From contig NZ_BDCI01000011.1 in NCBI RefSeq assembly GCF_001613425.1, positions 62,001 through 126,000 of the forward strand: a stretch of DNA of 64,000 nucleotides, given 5' to 3'. Both the position numbers and the translations under genes were made by a program. Positions 34,551 through 45,700 of the stretch are shown piece by piece. The first letter of the stretch is position 1, and every line of letters begins with the position of its first letter. A model generated the notes under the pieces. That model had not been told where the DNA came from and did no database searches. It worked only from the letters and a program-made list of their open reading frames with translations. Source of the DNA: Nocardia vulneris (lineage in GTDB: Bacteria > Actinomycetota > Actinomycetes > Mycobacteriales > Mycobacteriaceae).

Positions 34551-35660
34551 TCACGGGCACAACGCGTGGGCCAGCAGAGTATCGGCGCGGGACCCGAGGT
34601 CGGCGGATTCGGTGATGGTGATGGTTGCGGCTCGGCCTTGGGGGGTGGCGCCGGAGAGGGTGATGTAGCCGGTGATGCCGCCGGTGTGGCCGAGGAATTT
34701 TGTGCCGCAGGGTAAGTCGGTGGTCATCAGGCCGAGTCCGTAGTCGAGGGGGTAGGGCTCGCTCATCGGCAGGCTGGCCGGCATCGCGTCCATTTCCGGG
34801 CGGCGGAGCAGTTCGCCGGCGATCAGGGCGGTGAAGAAGCGGTTGAGGTCCGCGCCGGTGGATACGAGTCCGCCTGCGGCGCCGGGCACCGAGGGTTCGA
34901 TGCGCGTGACATCGGTGCGGGCGCCGTCGATGATCGCGTAGCCGTGCGGGTGCGGACCGCGGATGTCGTGTTCGCCGGCCGGCGGCAGGTAGGTGTCGGC
35001 GAGGCCGAGCGGGGCGAGGATGCGCCGTTCCAGTTCGGCGGCATAGGGATTGCCGGTGCTCGTGCGGATGAGTTCGGTGAGCACGACGTAGTTCGTGTTG
35101 GTGTATTTCTGCCGGGTTCCGGGCGCGAATTGGGCGGGGCGGCGCAGGGCGAGCCGGATTTCCTCGTCGGGGGTGAACACTCGGCCCGCGGCGGCTGCCG
35201 CGACTTCGTCGACCTCCGCGTCGTCGCTGAATTCCGGTAGTCCACTGCGATGCTGCAGGAGCTGGCGCACGGTGATCGCGCGCCCGTCGACGCCGTCGCC
35301 GGCGAGCAAGCCGGGCAGGTAGGTGTCGATCGGCTCGTCCAAGCGAATCCGGCCCTCGCCGACCAGTTGCAGCACGATCGTCGCGATGAAGCTCTTGCCG
35401 ACACTGCCGACCCGTACCCGCTGCGGGTGATCGGTCGGAATCGGTTCGCCCGTAACCCGATTCGCGACGCCCGCGGACAGCGTCGTGGTGTGTCCGGCCA
35501 CGGTGGTGGTCGCGACGGCCCCGGTGATGCCCGACCGCACCAGCTCGTCGAGATCCGCCTGCACGCGCGCCGCATCGTCCGGCGCTGCTTCCGAGGTGGA
35601 TTGCGCGCACCCGGCGGCGACCAGCGCGACCAATGCCATGACAAGAGCCGACTTACGCAT
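34551..35660 (-). CDS. Serine hydrolase lipoprotein (class C beta-lactamase/DD-peptidase family)
   Basis: The 369-residue protein begins MRKSALVMALVALVAAGCAQS, a signal peptide with lipobox. The catalytic motifs of the penicillin-recognising family are present: Ser86-x-x-Lys89 in SVGKSF, YTNTNY as the YxN motif and HTGGITGY as the KTG equivalent. The family covers DD-carboxypeptidases, EstB esterases and beta-lactamase-like hydrolases. HTG in place of KTG is common in the esterase/D-aminopeptidase members. It is anchored at the membrane and probably acts on a cell-wall or ester substrate. Resistance activity cannot be judged from sequence. Confidence 0.87.
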   Translation of the reverse strand: MRKSALVMALVALVAAGCAQSTSEAAPDDAARVQADLDELVRSGITGAVATTTVAGHTTTLSAGVANRVTGEPIPTDHPQRVRVGSVGKSFIATIVLQLVGEGRIRLDEPIDTYLPGLLAGDGVDGRAITVRQLLQHRSGLPEFSDDAEVDEVAAAAAGRVFTPDEEIRLALRRPAQFAPGTRQKYTNTNYVVLTELIRTSTGNPYAAELERRILAPLGLADTYLPPAGEHDIRGPHPHGYAIIDGARTDVTRIEPSVPGAAGGLVSTGADLNRFFTALIAGELLRRPEMDAMPASLPMSEPYPLDYGLGLMTTDLPCGTKFLGHTGGITGYITLSGATPQGRAATITITESADLGSRADTLLAHALCP

Positions 35661-36001
35661 GACTCGGACACTAGAAGCCCGGCAGTGTCCCGCACATCAG
35701 GGAAAACCCGTACCCGGACCCGGGATTCGGCGCTGCCACCCGTGGTCCATCAGACGCACACCCCGGCGCCGGGGGACCTACGGCACGGTGCGTCTCGCCG
35801 AGGCGGCCAGGAAAAGTTCGGCCTGCCGGCCGTCTCCGGCTCCGAGCTGTCGCTCGATACCGACCGGCTGGCGCCGCGGCGGCGCACCGAGGGCGCGGAT
35901 CGGGTGGGCAGCCAACGGGATTCGGCGACCGGCTCGGATGGTGTGCTCGGCGCGCCGGACCCGGACGGGAACGGCGCCCGGGCCGTGGTGTGCGTGGGGG
36001 A
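35661..36001. other. Intergenic region, 341 bases, no gene seen
   Basis: This stretch lies between the minus-strand serine hydrolase start and the stop of the minus-strand gnd gene. Only overlapping high-GC frames without ribosome-binding sites are seen. It presumably contains the hydrolase promoter. Confidence 0.4.
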
Positions 36002-37456
36002 TCAGTCGGCTGCGATCTCGCTGCGGTCGCCGCTCCACAGGGTGTGGTACTTGCCGGGCATATCGATGCGCTCGTAGGTGTGGGCGCCGAAGTAGTCCCG
36101 CTGGGCCTGGGTGAGGGCGGCGGGCAGGCGCTTGGCGCGCAGGCCGTCGTAGTACGCGAGCGAGGACGCGAAGGCCGGGACGGGGATGCCGAGTTGCACG
36201 GCCGCGGCCACCACCCGGCGCCAGCTGTCGATGGCGTTCTCGATGGCCGCCTGGAAGAACGGATCGAGAATAAGGCTGGGCAGCTGCGGGTTGGTGTCGT
36301 ACGCGTCCTTGATCCGGTTGAGGAAGCGGGCGCGGATGATGCAGCCGCCGCGCCAGATGGTCGCGAGATCGCCGGGCCGCAGATTCCAGTCGTATTCGAC
36401 GCTGGCGGCGGCGATCTGGTCGAAGCCCTGGGCGTAGGCCACCACCTTCGAGGCGTAGAGCGCGCGCTCGATGTCGGCGGTGAACTGCTCGGCGTCGGTG
36501 GGCTTGGCGGCCAGCTGTCCGGAGGCGAGGCCACCGGCGGCCGCGCGCTGCGCGGTGGCGCCGGACAGCGCGCGGGCGAACACGGCCTCGGCGATACCGG
36601 TCACCGGCACGCCGAGGTCCAGCGCCGCCTTGACGGTCCAGCGGCCGGTGCCCTTCTGTTCGGCGGCGTCGAGGATGACATCGACCAGCGGGGTGCCGGT
36701 CTTGGCGTCGGTCTGGTTCAGCACCTCGGCGGTGATCTCGACCAGGTAGCTCTCCAGCTCGCCCTGGTTCCAGCCGGTGAAGACGTCGGCGATCTGCTTG
36801 GCGTCGAAGCCGAGCGCGTCGCGCAGCAGGTGGTAGGCCTCGCCGATGAGCTGCATGTCGGCGTACTCGATGCCGTTGTGCACCATCTTCACGAAATGGC
36901 CCGAGCCGTCCGGCCCGATGTGGGTGCAGCACGGCGTCCCGTCGACCTGCGCGGCGATCGACTCCAGCAGCGGGCCGAGCGTCTCGTAGGACTCCTTCGG
37001 GCCGCCGGGCATGATGGCCGGGCCGTTCAGCGCGCCTTCTTCGCCGCCGGAGATGCCCGCGCCGACGAAGTGCAGGCCGCGCTCGCGCAGCGACTTCTCC
37101 CGGCGGATGGTGTCGGTGAACAGCGCGTTGCCGCCGTCGATGATGATGTCGCCCTCGTCCATCGCGGCCGCGAGTTCCTCGATCACCGCGTCGGTGGGGT
37201 CGCCGGCCTTGACCATGATCAGCACGCGGCGCGGCTTCTGCAGCGCGCCGACGAACTCCTCGATCGTCTCGGTGCGCACGAAATCGCCCTCGTCGCCGTG
37301 GGCCGCGAGCAGCGCGTCGGTCTTGGCGATGCTGCGGTTGTGCAGTGCCACGGTGTGTCCGTGACGGGCGAAGTTGCGCGCGATATTGCTTCCCATCACC
37401 GCGAGGCCGGTGACCCCGATGTGGGCGCGTGCGTTCGATCCCGCCGATGACGTCAT
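36002..37456 (-). CDS. gnd: 6-phosphogluconate dehydrogenase, decarboxylating
   Basis: ATG at 37456 gives 484 residues, the length of the long NADP-dependent form. It converts 6-phosphogluconate to ribulose-5-phosphate, CO2 and NADPH in the pentose phosphate pathway. The Rossmann motif is IGVTGLAVMGSNIARNFARHG, with HNRS for NADP binding. Conserved active-site segments are MVKAGDPTD, IIDGGNALF, GAGISGGEEGA and KMVHNGIEYADMQLI, and the C-terminal helical domain ends with RAKRLPAALTQAQRDYFGAHTYER. The gene is monocistronic and diverges from the nucleoside-permease gene. Confidence 0.97.
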   Translation of the reverse strand: MTSSAGSNARAHIGVTGLAVMGSNIARNFARHGHTVALHNRSIAKTDALLAAHGDEGDFVRTETIEEFVGALQKPRRVLIMVKAGDPTDAVIEELAAAMDEGDIIIDGGNALFTDTIRREKSLRERGLHFVGAGISGGEEGALNGPAIMPGGPKESYETLGPLLESIAAQVDGTPCCTHIGPDGSGHFVKMVHNGIEYADMQLIGEAYHLLRDALGFDAKQIADVFTGWNQGELESYLVEITAEVLNQTDAKTGTPLVDVILDAAEQKGTGRWTVKAALDLGVPVTGIAEAVFARALSGATAQRAAAGGLASGQLAAKPTDAEQFTADIERALYASKVVAYAQGFDQIAAASVEYDWNLRPGDLATIWRGGCIIRARFLNRIKDAYDTNPQLPSLILDPFFQAAIENAIDSWRRVVAAAVQLGIPVPAFASSLAYYDGLRAKRLPAALTQAQRDYFGAHTYERIDMPGKYHTLWSGDRSEIAAD

Positions 37457-37702
37457 GCTGTCTGGCCTTTCACTCGGCGCGGACCGGCCGCGCTCCACCG
37501 ACTGTCGGCACCCGAGCGTCTGGCTTGCTCGTCGAATCCGCGGGCACACCGTAACCGCAGGTCGGCGGGGCCCGGTGGTTCGCTTGTGCCGCAAGAGAAC
37601 CTGCCGTCCAACCTACATGGGCGGGCCGCTCGGCTCAGCGGTCGGCCCGGTTCGGATCCGCGCAGCTCACGACCACGCCCCGGCATAACATAGGATCATC
37701 CG

Positions 37703-38659
37703 ATGCCGCTACGTCGCTGGGTAGTCGCCTGCATCGTGTTCGCCGCCGCCGCGCTGAGTGCCGGGTGCGGTGGCGCCGACGAGGCGAAACCGGTCAAGGT
37801 CGGGGTGCTGGTGATCACCATGTTCGATCCCGAGACCGAGCCGTGGTTGCAACGCGAATCGCTGCCGATCACCGTGAACCTGCCCACCGCGTACAAGCCG
37901 GTGCATTGCAACGCCGAGGGTCTGTGCGTCGCGCAGACCGGGCAGGGCAAGACCAATGCGGCGTCCACCATGATGGCGCTGCTGGACAGCCCGCAGCTCG
38001 ATTTCGACGACGCCTATTTCCTCACCGTCGGCACCGCGGGCACCCCGCCGGATCAGGGCACGCTCGGCGGCGCGGCTTGGGCGCGCTGGGTGGTCGACTT
38101 CGATCTCGGCAATCATCTCGTGCCCGCGGAGGCACCGGAGCTGCCCTACGGGTACCGGCCCGTCGAGAACTACGACACCGCCGCCTTCCAGCTGAACGAG
38201 TCGTTGGTGGAGACGGCGTTCCGGCTGACCGAGCACGCCCCGCTCGCCGACAGCCCCGCGGCCGCCGCCGAGCGGGCGCAGTTCCCCGGTCAGGAGGGCC
38301 GCAAGCCCGCGGTGGTCAAGTGCGACACCATGACCGGCGACGACTGGTATTCCGGCAAGCAGCTCTCCGATACCGCGCGCTACATCATGGGCGTGCGCAC
38401 CGAGGGGCGCGGCGTCTACTGCACGACGCAGATGGAGGACAACGCGACCGCGGCGGTGCTGCAGCGGCACGGCAAGCTGGATCGGTACCTGTCGCTGCGC
38501 ACGGTGAGCAACTTCGATCAGCCCTATCCCGGTCAGAGCGTCATGGATCACATCCAGCAGCAGTCCGCGGGGTTCCGGCTGTCGCTGGACAACGGCTACA
38601 CGCTCGGCCGGCTGGTGGTCGATCACCTGTTGCAGAACCCGCCGCAGCGCACGCGGTAG
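37703..38659 (+). CDS. Purine nucleoside permease (NUP)-like lipoprotein
   Basis: ATG at 37703 gives 318 residues. The start MPLRRWVVACIVFAAAALSAGCGG is a signal peptide with lipobox. The body matches the NUP family: VLVITMFDPETEPWL, CNAEGLCVAQTGQGKTNAASTMMALL, FLTVGTAGTPPDQGTLGGAAWARWVVDFDLGNHL and DNGYTLGRLVVDHLL read in order. Fungal homologues were described as nucleoside permeases, but the fold resembles nucleoside phosphorylases, and bacterial members are exported or anchored, so the true activity may be hydrolysis or binding of nucleosides outside the membrane. Confidence 0.85.
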   Translation: MPLRRWVVACIVFAAAALSAGCGGADEAKPVKVGVLVITMFDPETEPWLQRESLPITVNLPTAYKPVHCNAEGLCVAQTGQGKTNAASTMMALLDSPQLDFDDAYFLTVGTAGTPPDQGTLGGAAWARWVVDFDLGNHLVPAEAPELPYGYRPVENYDTAAFQLNESLVETAFRLTEHAPLADSPAAAAERAQFPGQEGRKPAVVKCDTMTGDDWYSGKQLSDTARYIMGVRTEGRGVYCTTQMEDNATAAVLQRHGKLDRYLSLRTVSNFDQPYPGQSVMDHIQQQSAGFRLSLDNGYTLGRLVVDHLLQNPPQRTR

Positions 38660-38705
38660 GGCAGTGCCGCGGCACCGATTCGGACCGGTGGTGTTGCTCG
38701 GTAAA

Positions 38706-38724
38706 TTAAGTTAGGCTAACCTCA
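38706..38724. promoter_or_regulatory. Iron box (IdeR/DtxR operator) upstream of siderophore genes
   Basis: ttaagttaggctaacctca matches the mycobacterial/corynebacterial iron-box consensus TTAGGTTAGGCTAACCTAA at 17 of 19 positions and is nearly palindromic. It lies just upstream of the siderophore-interacting protein and the NRPS, predicting repression by iron-loaded IdeR. Confidence 0.88.
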
Positions 38725-38823
38725 GACTTTGCGCCGGAGGTGGTGCACGTCGGCCCGATCGGCCGATGGATCTCCATGGAACGCAAGGGATGTCACACAA
38801 ATGACGAAAATCGGCGCGCTCGC

Positions 38824-39678
38824 ATGAACCGGGCGGCTCATCTCGAACGGATCGCCGAAGTGCTCGACGGCGAGGCGGGCGGCGCCAAGGTGCCGTACCC
38901 GATCGGCCTGCGCGAAGTGACCGTGCTCGACACCCGGATGATCGGTTCCGGGCTGCGCCGCCTGACCTTCGGCGGCCCCGAACTCGCCGGGTTCGAAAGT
39001 CACGCCCCCACCGAGCACGTCCGGTTGATCTACCCGGATCCCGACGGCGCGCTGCGCCTGCCCGAGCAGGTCGATCTCGCCCTGAAATGGCCGCGTCCGC
39101 TGCCGATTTCGCGCGAGTACACGGTGCGGCGCTATGACGCGGCGGCCGGTGAACTCGATATCGATTTCGCGCTGCATCCGGGCGGCCACGCGGCGGAGTG
39201 GGCCGCGGCGGCAACGCCCGGGACACGGGTGTACATCGCCGGCCCGCCCGGCGGACTGGTGGTGCCGTTCACCTACGACCGGTATCTGCTGGCCGGTGAT
39301 ATCACCGCGCTGCCCGCGATCGCCCGCTGGCTGGAGGCGTTGCCCGCCGACGCCGCGGGTTGGGCGTTCATCGAGGTGGTCGACGAGTCGGAACAGATCG
39401 AGCTGAGCGCGCCCGCGGGCGTCGAGGTGCACTGGCTGCACCGGGGCGAGGTCGCGCCGGGGTGCTCGGACCTGCTCGAGCGCGCGGTGCGCGGCGTCGC
39501 ACTGCCGGCGGGCGAGCGGATCTACGCCTGGATCGCCGCCGAGGCGGGCGTGGTGCGGCCGCTGCGCCGCTGGGTACGAGAAGTGTTGCGCGCCAAGCCC
39601 GGTGACTCCGATGTCACGGCCTACTGGAAGCGCGGGCACGCGGACTTCGACGAGGACCACGAGGCCGACGCCGAATAA
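38824..39678 (+). CDS. Siderophore-interacting protein (ferric-siderophore reductase, ViuB-like)
   Basis: ATG at 38824 gives 284 residues; ATG at 38776 and GTG at 38740/38743 are in-frame alternatives, and none has an ideally spaced Shine-Dalgarno. The protein is a flavin-reductase-like siderophore-interacting protein: [20 protein letters not shown] is the FAD-binding RxYT-type motif, followed by [12 protein letters not shown] and the C-terminal [20 protein letters not shown] with [10 protein letters not shown]. Such enzymes reduce Fe(III)-siderophores in the cytoplasm with NAD(P)H so that iron is released. It is the first gene after the iron box and precedes the NRPS by 92 bases. Confidence 0.9.
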   Translation: MNRAAHLERIAEVLDGEAGGAKVPYPIGLREVTVLDTRMIGSGLRRLTFGGPELAGFESHAPTEHVRLIYPDPDGALRLPEQVDLALKWPRPLPISREYTVRRYDAAAGELDIDFALHPGGHAAEWAAAATPGTRVYIAGPPGGLVVPFTYDRYLLAGDITALPAIARWLEALPADAAGWAFIEVVDESEQIELSAPAGVEVHWLHRGEVAPGCSDLLERAVRGVALPAGERIYAWIAAEAGVVRPLRRWVREVLRAKPGDSDVTAYWKRGHADFDEDHEADAE

Positions 39679-39770
39679 CGGCCGTTGGTTTCGGCATTAC
39701 CCGCCTGCTGTCCCGGTGTCGTGCGACGGCAGGCGTTGAACGTGTGTGGCTCGAGATTGAGGAATGGGTT

Positions 39771-42700
39771 GTGACGGATCTTCCGGCGGTGCACGGGCAC
39801 GATGAATTCGCTTTGACCGGAGCGCAACTCGGGATCTGGAACGCTCAACGCCTCGACCCCGACACCCTCGGTTACCTGGTCGGTGAGGTGCTCGAGATCG
39901 CCGGACCGGAACCCATCGATCTGGACCTGCTGGACACCGCGATCCGCCGTACGATCGCCGAATCCGACACCATGCGTTTGCGGTTCAGCGACGGTGCGGA
40001 CGGGCCGCGGCAGCGGATCACCGACGCCGCGGCACAGCTGCGCCCGACCGTGGATCTGCGCGGCGAGGCGGATCCGACCGCCGCCGCGCAGCACGCGGTC
40101 GAGGCGGAGCGGGTCCGGGCCGCGCGGGCCTGCCGGGGGATGGTCGACCGGCAGCTGTTCAACTACACCTTGCTGCGCCTGTCGGACAACGAGGTGTGGT
40201 GCATCCAGCTCTACCACCACCTGATCATCGACGGGTACAGCGCGGCCCTGGTCTCGCGCCGGGTGGCCGCCCACTACACCGCGCTGGTGCGCGGCACCGC
40301 CGTCGCGCCGGTGCGCTGGGGTTCGATGACGACGCTGGTCGCCGAGGACGCGGCGTACCAGGCCGGACCCGAGTTCGAACAGGATCGCGCGTACTGGCGC
40401 GACCTGCTCACCCCGTTGCCGTCGCTGGACGGGCGGGGCAGCCAACCGGACGGACCGGCGGAGCGCACGCATCAGGCGCGCGCCGTGCTCGACGCCGAGT
40501 TCATGGCCCGGGTCGGTGCGGTGGCCGAGGCGACCGGCACCACCTGGGCGGACGTATTGGTCGGCGGCTACGCGGGATTCGTGCACCGGCTGCTCGGCGA
40601 GACCGACGTGGTGATCGCGTTGCCCGTGATGGCTCGCGTCGGGCGCACCGCCCTGACCACACCGTCCATGGCGGTCAACGTGCTGCCGCTGCGGCTCGCG
40701 GTGTCCGGTCACGACGGGATCGGCGCGCTGAGCCGACGGGTCGCCGACGCCCTGCGCGGACTGCGGGCGCACCAGCGCTACCGCGGCGAGAACCTGGCTC
40801 GCGAGTTCGGCGCCGCGCAGACCGGCGCGCTGCTGCACGGTATCGGCATCAATCTCAAGGCTTTCGACGTCGCCCTCGATTTCGCCGGCGCCGTCGGCAC
40901 GTTGCGGAATGTGGCCGGCGGTCCGCCCGAGGATCTCGGGCTCACCGTCACCCCGCTGTCCGGCGGACGGATCCAGCTCGGCTTCGAGGTCGACGCCCGC
41001 TCGGTCGACGCGGAGACGGTGCAGCGGCGGCTGGCCGGACTGGTCCGGATGATCGGCGAACTCACCGACGGACAGGATCGGACGATCGGACGGGTCGCGC
41101 CCTATCCGCAAGCGGACGCGGAGCGGATTCTCGCGGAGCGGGCGAGCGCGGCGCTGCCCGGTACGCCGGAAGACCTGTCCACGGCCTTCGATCGGATGGT
41201 CGCCGCGTACCCGGAGCGCGTCGTCCTGGTCGCGGGCGAAACCCGGCTCACCGCAGCCGATCTCGGCAGGCAGGTGCATCAGCTGGCGCGGTTCCTGCGC
41301 GGCAAGGGCGTCGGGCCCGACGACATCGTCGGCCTCGCGCTACCCAGAACGGCCGAGATCGTGGTGGCGATGCTCGCCGTGCAGCATGCGGGCGCGGCGC
41401 ATCTGGTGCTCGATCCCGAGCACCCGACCGAGCGGCTGCGCGATATCGTCGACGACGCCCGCCCGGTGCAGGTGCTCGCGGTGGACGCCTTGGCCGAGGT
41501 GCTGGCCGGTGACGCCAGGCCGGCCCCGATCCGCTTGTCGGACAGTGCCGTTCGTGCACTGATCGACGGTGCGCCGGACGGTCCGCTGACCGCGGCGGAG
41601 CTGGCCGCGCCGCGCCACCCCGAACATCTGGCCTATGTGGTCTACACCTCCGGCTCCACCGGGCGTCCCAAGGGCGTCCTGGTTCGTTCCGGCGGCGCGG
41701 CGCATCTGCTGCACCATCATCGCTCGACCATCTACGCCGAGGCGGCGGATCGGGTGGGCGGCAGGCAGTTACACACCGCACACACCGCGTCCTTCGCGTT
41801 CGATGCCGCGCTCGATCAGCTGCTGTGGCTGCTGTGCGGGCATCGGGTGCACCTCTACGACGCCGAATTGCAGCGCGACGCCGCCGCGCAGGTGGCCGCG
41901 TTCGCCGCCGACCGGATCGACGTGGTCGACACCACGCCGTCGATGGCCGCCGCGTTGATCGACAACGGCATGCTCGGCGCGCGACATCGCCCGCAGCTGC
42001 TGCTCTTCGGCGGCGAGGCGGCCTCGCCCGCGCTGTGGGAGGCCATCGTCGCCTCGGGCGTGGCCGCGCGAAACATGTACGGCCCCACCGAAGCCACCGT
42101 CGACGCGCTGAGTGCGCCGGTATCCGGGTCCGTGCCGCACGTGGGCGGCCCGCTGGTCGGGACGAGTACCTATCTGCTCGACAGCGCATTGCAGCCCGTC
42201 CCGCACGGGGAGGTCGGCGAGTTGTACCTCGCCGGTCCGCAATTGGCGCGCGGATACCTCGGCCGCCAGGTCGTGACGGCCGAGCGGTTCGTCGCCGACC
42301 CGTTCGGCGCGCCCGGCGCGCGGATGTACCGCACCGGCGACCGCGCCCGGTGGCGCGCCGGCCTCGGCTACGAATTCCTGGGCCGCGGCGACAATCAGGT
42401 GAAGATCCGCGGCCACCGGGTCGAGTTGGGCGAGGTCGAGGCGATCCTCGGCGCGCTGCCCGGGGTGGCCGCCGCCGCGGCGGTGATCCGGAGCACCGCG
42501 GGCCTGGCTCAGCTGATCGGCTATCTCGTACCCGCGTCGGGACAGCGGCTCGACGGGGCCGACGAATTGCGGCACCGGCTCGCGAAAACCGTTCCCGACC
42601 ATCTGGTTCCGTCCGTGCTCGTGGTGCTGGACGCGCTGCCGACCACCGTGAACGGCAAGCTGGATCGCGCGGCCCTGCCCGCGCCGCAACTGGTTTCGCG

Positions 42701-45700
42701 CGGACGCGCGCCGCGCACCGATCGTGAGCGCGCCGTATGCGCCGTGGTCGCCGAGGTGCTCGGCCGCCCGGCGGTGAGCGTCGACGACGAGTTCTTCGGG
42801 CTCGGCGGCGACAGCATCACGGCGATCAGCGTCAGCAGCCGGCTGCGCGCGCACGGCCTGCTCGTCCAGCCGAAAGCGATACTGGCGCAGGGCGATCTGG
42901 GCACCATCGCCGCGACCGCCGACCGGCTCGCCGACGAGCCGCGCACGGCGACCGACGACGAGCCGACCGGCACGGTCCCGCTGCCGCCGATCGTGCGCGC
43001 GTTGCTCGCCGCGAACCCGGACGAGGCGGCGATCGCCGGGTACGCCCAGTGGACCGTGCTCACCCTGCACGAGACGCTGGATTTCGCGGATCTGCGGACC
43101 GGGGTGCAGGCCATGCTCGACCGGCACGACGCGCTGCGTGCGGTGCTGGACACCGAAACGACGCCGCCGACGCTCACCATCGGTGCGCCGGGCTCGGTTC
43201 CGGCCGCGGATATTCTCAGCGAGCCGGCCGTCGAGGACGTTTCCCGGATACCGGACCTGGCACAGGATCTCGCCGATCAGCTGAGCCCGCGCGACGGCCG
43301 CTGCCTGCGCGTCGCGCTGGCCCGGACCCCGGCGGGCACACCGGATCGGCTGATCCTGGTGGCCAATCACCTTGCCGTCGACGGTGTTTCCTGGCGGATA
43401 CTGCTGCCCGAACTGCATGCCGCGTGCCAGGCCGCGCGCGCGGGGCAACCCTTGCAGCTGGTGTCCAAGAGCAGTTCGTGGCGGCGCTACGCCACGATGC
43501 TGGCCGAGGCCGGTACGGCCGGAATCCATGCCGCGGAAGCGGAACACTGGCGGGCGGCGCTCGGTCGCGCGACGACGACCCCGCTGGGCGAACGGGCGCT
43601 GGATCCGCGCCGTGATCACGCGCGAAGCGCGGTGCGCAGCCGAACGCTCGCTGCTCCGGCACTCACCGAGGCCCTGCTCACCACGCTGCCCGCGGCGTAT
43701 CGGGCCGGTGCCGACGATGTCCTGCTCGCCGCCCTGCTGCTTGCGGTGAACTCGTGGCGGCACAGCCGCGGCGACGCATTGGAGCCGGGCAGGCCGGTCA
43801 CCGTCGAGGGCCATGGACGCGACCCCTTGGCGGCCGATACCGATTTCGCGGGCACCGTGGGCTGGTTCACCAGTGAGTACCCGGTCTGGGCGCCGGCCGA
43901 CGGTATCGACACCGCGGCCGGACTGGCCGAGGCCCTCGCCGGTGGTGCGGCGGCGGGCCGGTTGCTGCGCGCGGTGAAGGAGGCCAAGCGCGCCGTGCCC
44001 GGTGGCGGCGTCGGTTACGGCGTGCTGCGCCACCTGGATCCGCGGACCGCGCCCGATCTCGCGCGCACACCCGCCCCTGAGCTGCTGCTGAACTACCTCG
44101 GCCGGTTCGCTGCCTCGCCTGGTACCGATTGGCAACTGCCGGAAGAAGATCCGTTCGCGGTGTGCGAGCCCGCGGGTAAGGCGCTGTCGGAGGTGCTGGC
44201 GCTCAACGCGTTCGTGCACGAGCAGGGCGCGCCCAGGCTCGCCGTGGAATGGACGGCGGCGGGGGAGGTGCTCGGCGCGGCGACCGTGACCGCCCTGCAA
44301 GAGCATTGGGAACTCGCGCTGGAGGCGTTCGCCGCGCACGCGGTGCTGTTCGAGGGTGGGCTGACGCCGTCGGACTGCCCCGAGGTCCCGGCCACGCAGG
44401 ACGGCATCGACGAACTGGAAGCGCTGCACGGGCCGTTGGCCGCACTGCTGCCGCTCTCGCCGTTGCAAGAGGGTCTGCTGTTCCACGCGATCCGCGACGG
44501 CGCGGCCGACGTGTATACCTTGACCGCGCGGATCGATCTGACCGGGCCACTCGACGAACAGCGACTGGCGACGGCCTTCGACGCGGTACTCGCCCGGCAC
44601 CCCAATCTCGGTGCGGCATTCCACTACACCGCGCTGGACCGGCCCGTGCAGGCTATTCCCCGGACACTGCGCATGCCGTGGCGCTACGCCGACCTGTCCG
44701 CACTGCCCGTGCGGGCCGCGGTCGCCGCCGCGGACCGGCTCGAAACCGAAGCGGCCGCACATCATTTCCTGGTCGATCGCGCGCCACTATTGCGCGCCTT
44801 GCTGATTCACCTGCCGGACGCGCAGCACCGGTTGGTGCTCAACGCGCACCATCTGCTCACCGACGGCTGGTCCACCCCGATCGTGCTGCGTGAGCTGCTC
44901 GCGCTCTACCACCGCGCCGAACTGCCCGCCCCCGCCGCGTACCGCGACTACCTGGCGTGGATCGCCCAACAGGACCGTGACGCGGTGCGCGACGCGTGGG
45001 CGGCCAGGCTGGCGGGTCTGGCCGCGCCGAGTCTGCTGTCCACGACATCGACCGGCGCACAAGACTTCCGGCAGGTGCGGGTTCCGCTGTCCGAAGAGCA
45101 GGCCGCCGCGCTGGTCGCGCTGGGCCGCCGCCGCGGGTTGACGCTGAACACCCTGGTGCAGGGCACCTGGGCGGTCGTGCTGGCCGAACTCACCGAGCAG
45201 GCCGACGTCGTCTTCGGCGCGACCGTATCCGGTCGTCCGGCCGAGCTGCCCGGTGTCGAAGCCATGGTCGGCCTGTTCACCAACACCATTCCGGTGCGGT
45301 GCACCCTCGCGCCGGAGCGGTCGCTGCTCGACCTGTTCGCCGAACTGCAGGAAACACAGTTCGCCATGCAGGAATTCGAGCAGGCGGGCCTGGCCGAGAT
45401 CGAGCGCGCCGCCGGGCTGGGCCAGCTGTTCAACACCCTGGTGGTGTTCGAGAACTTCCCGAACTCCGGTGCGCAACAGCCGGAATCGCACGAGCTGCGG
45501 ATAACCGGCTTCCACAATCACGGACTCACGCACTACCCGGTCACGCTGCTCGCCCCACCCGGCGATCGGTTGGAGCTGGTGGTCTACCACGACCGGGCCG
45601 CCGTCGCGGACGAGACGGTCGGCCGGATCATCGATCGGATCGCGCAGGTGTTGTGCACCGTGGTCGAGGCCGAGGACACGCGTACGGGCGAACTGCTCGA

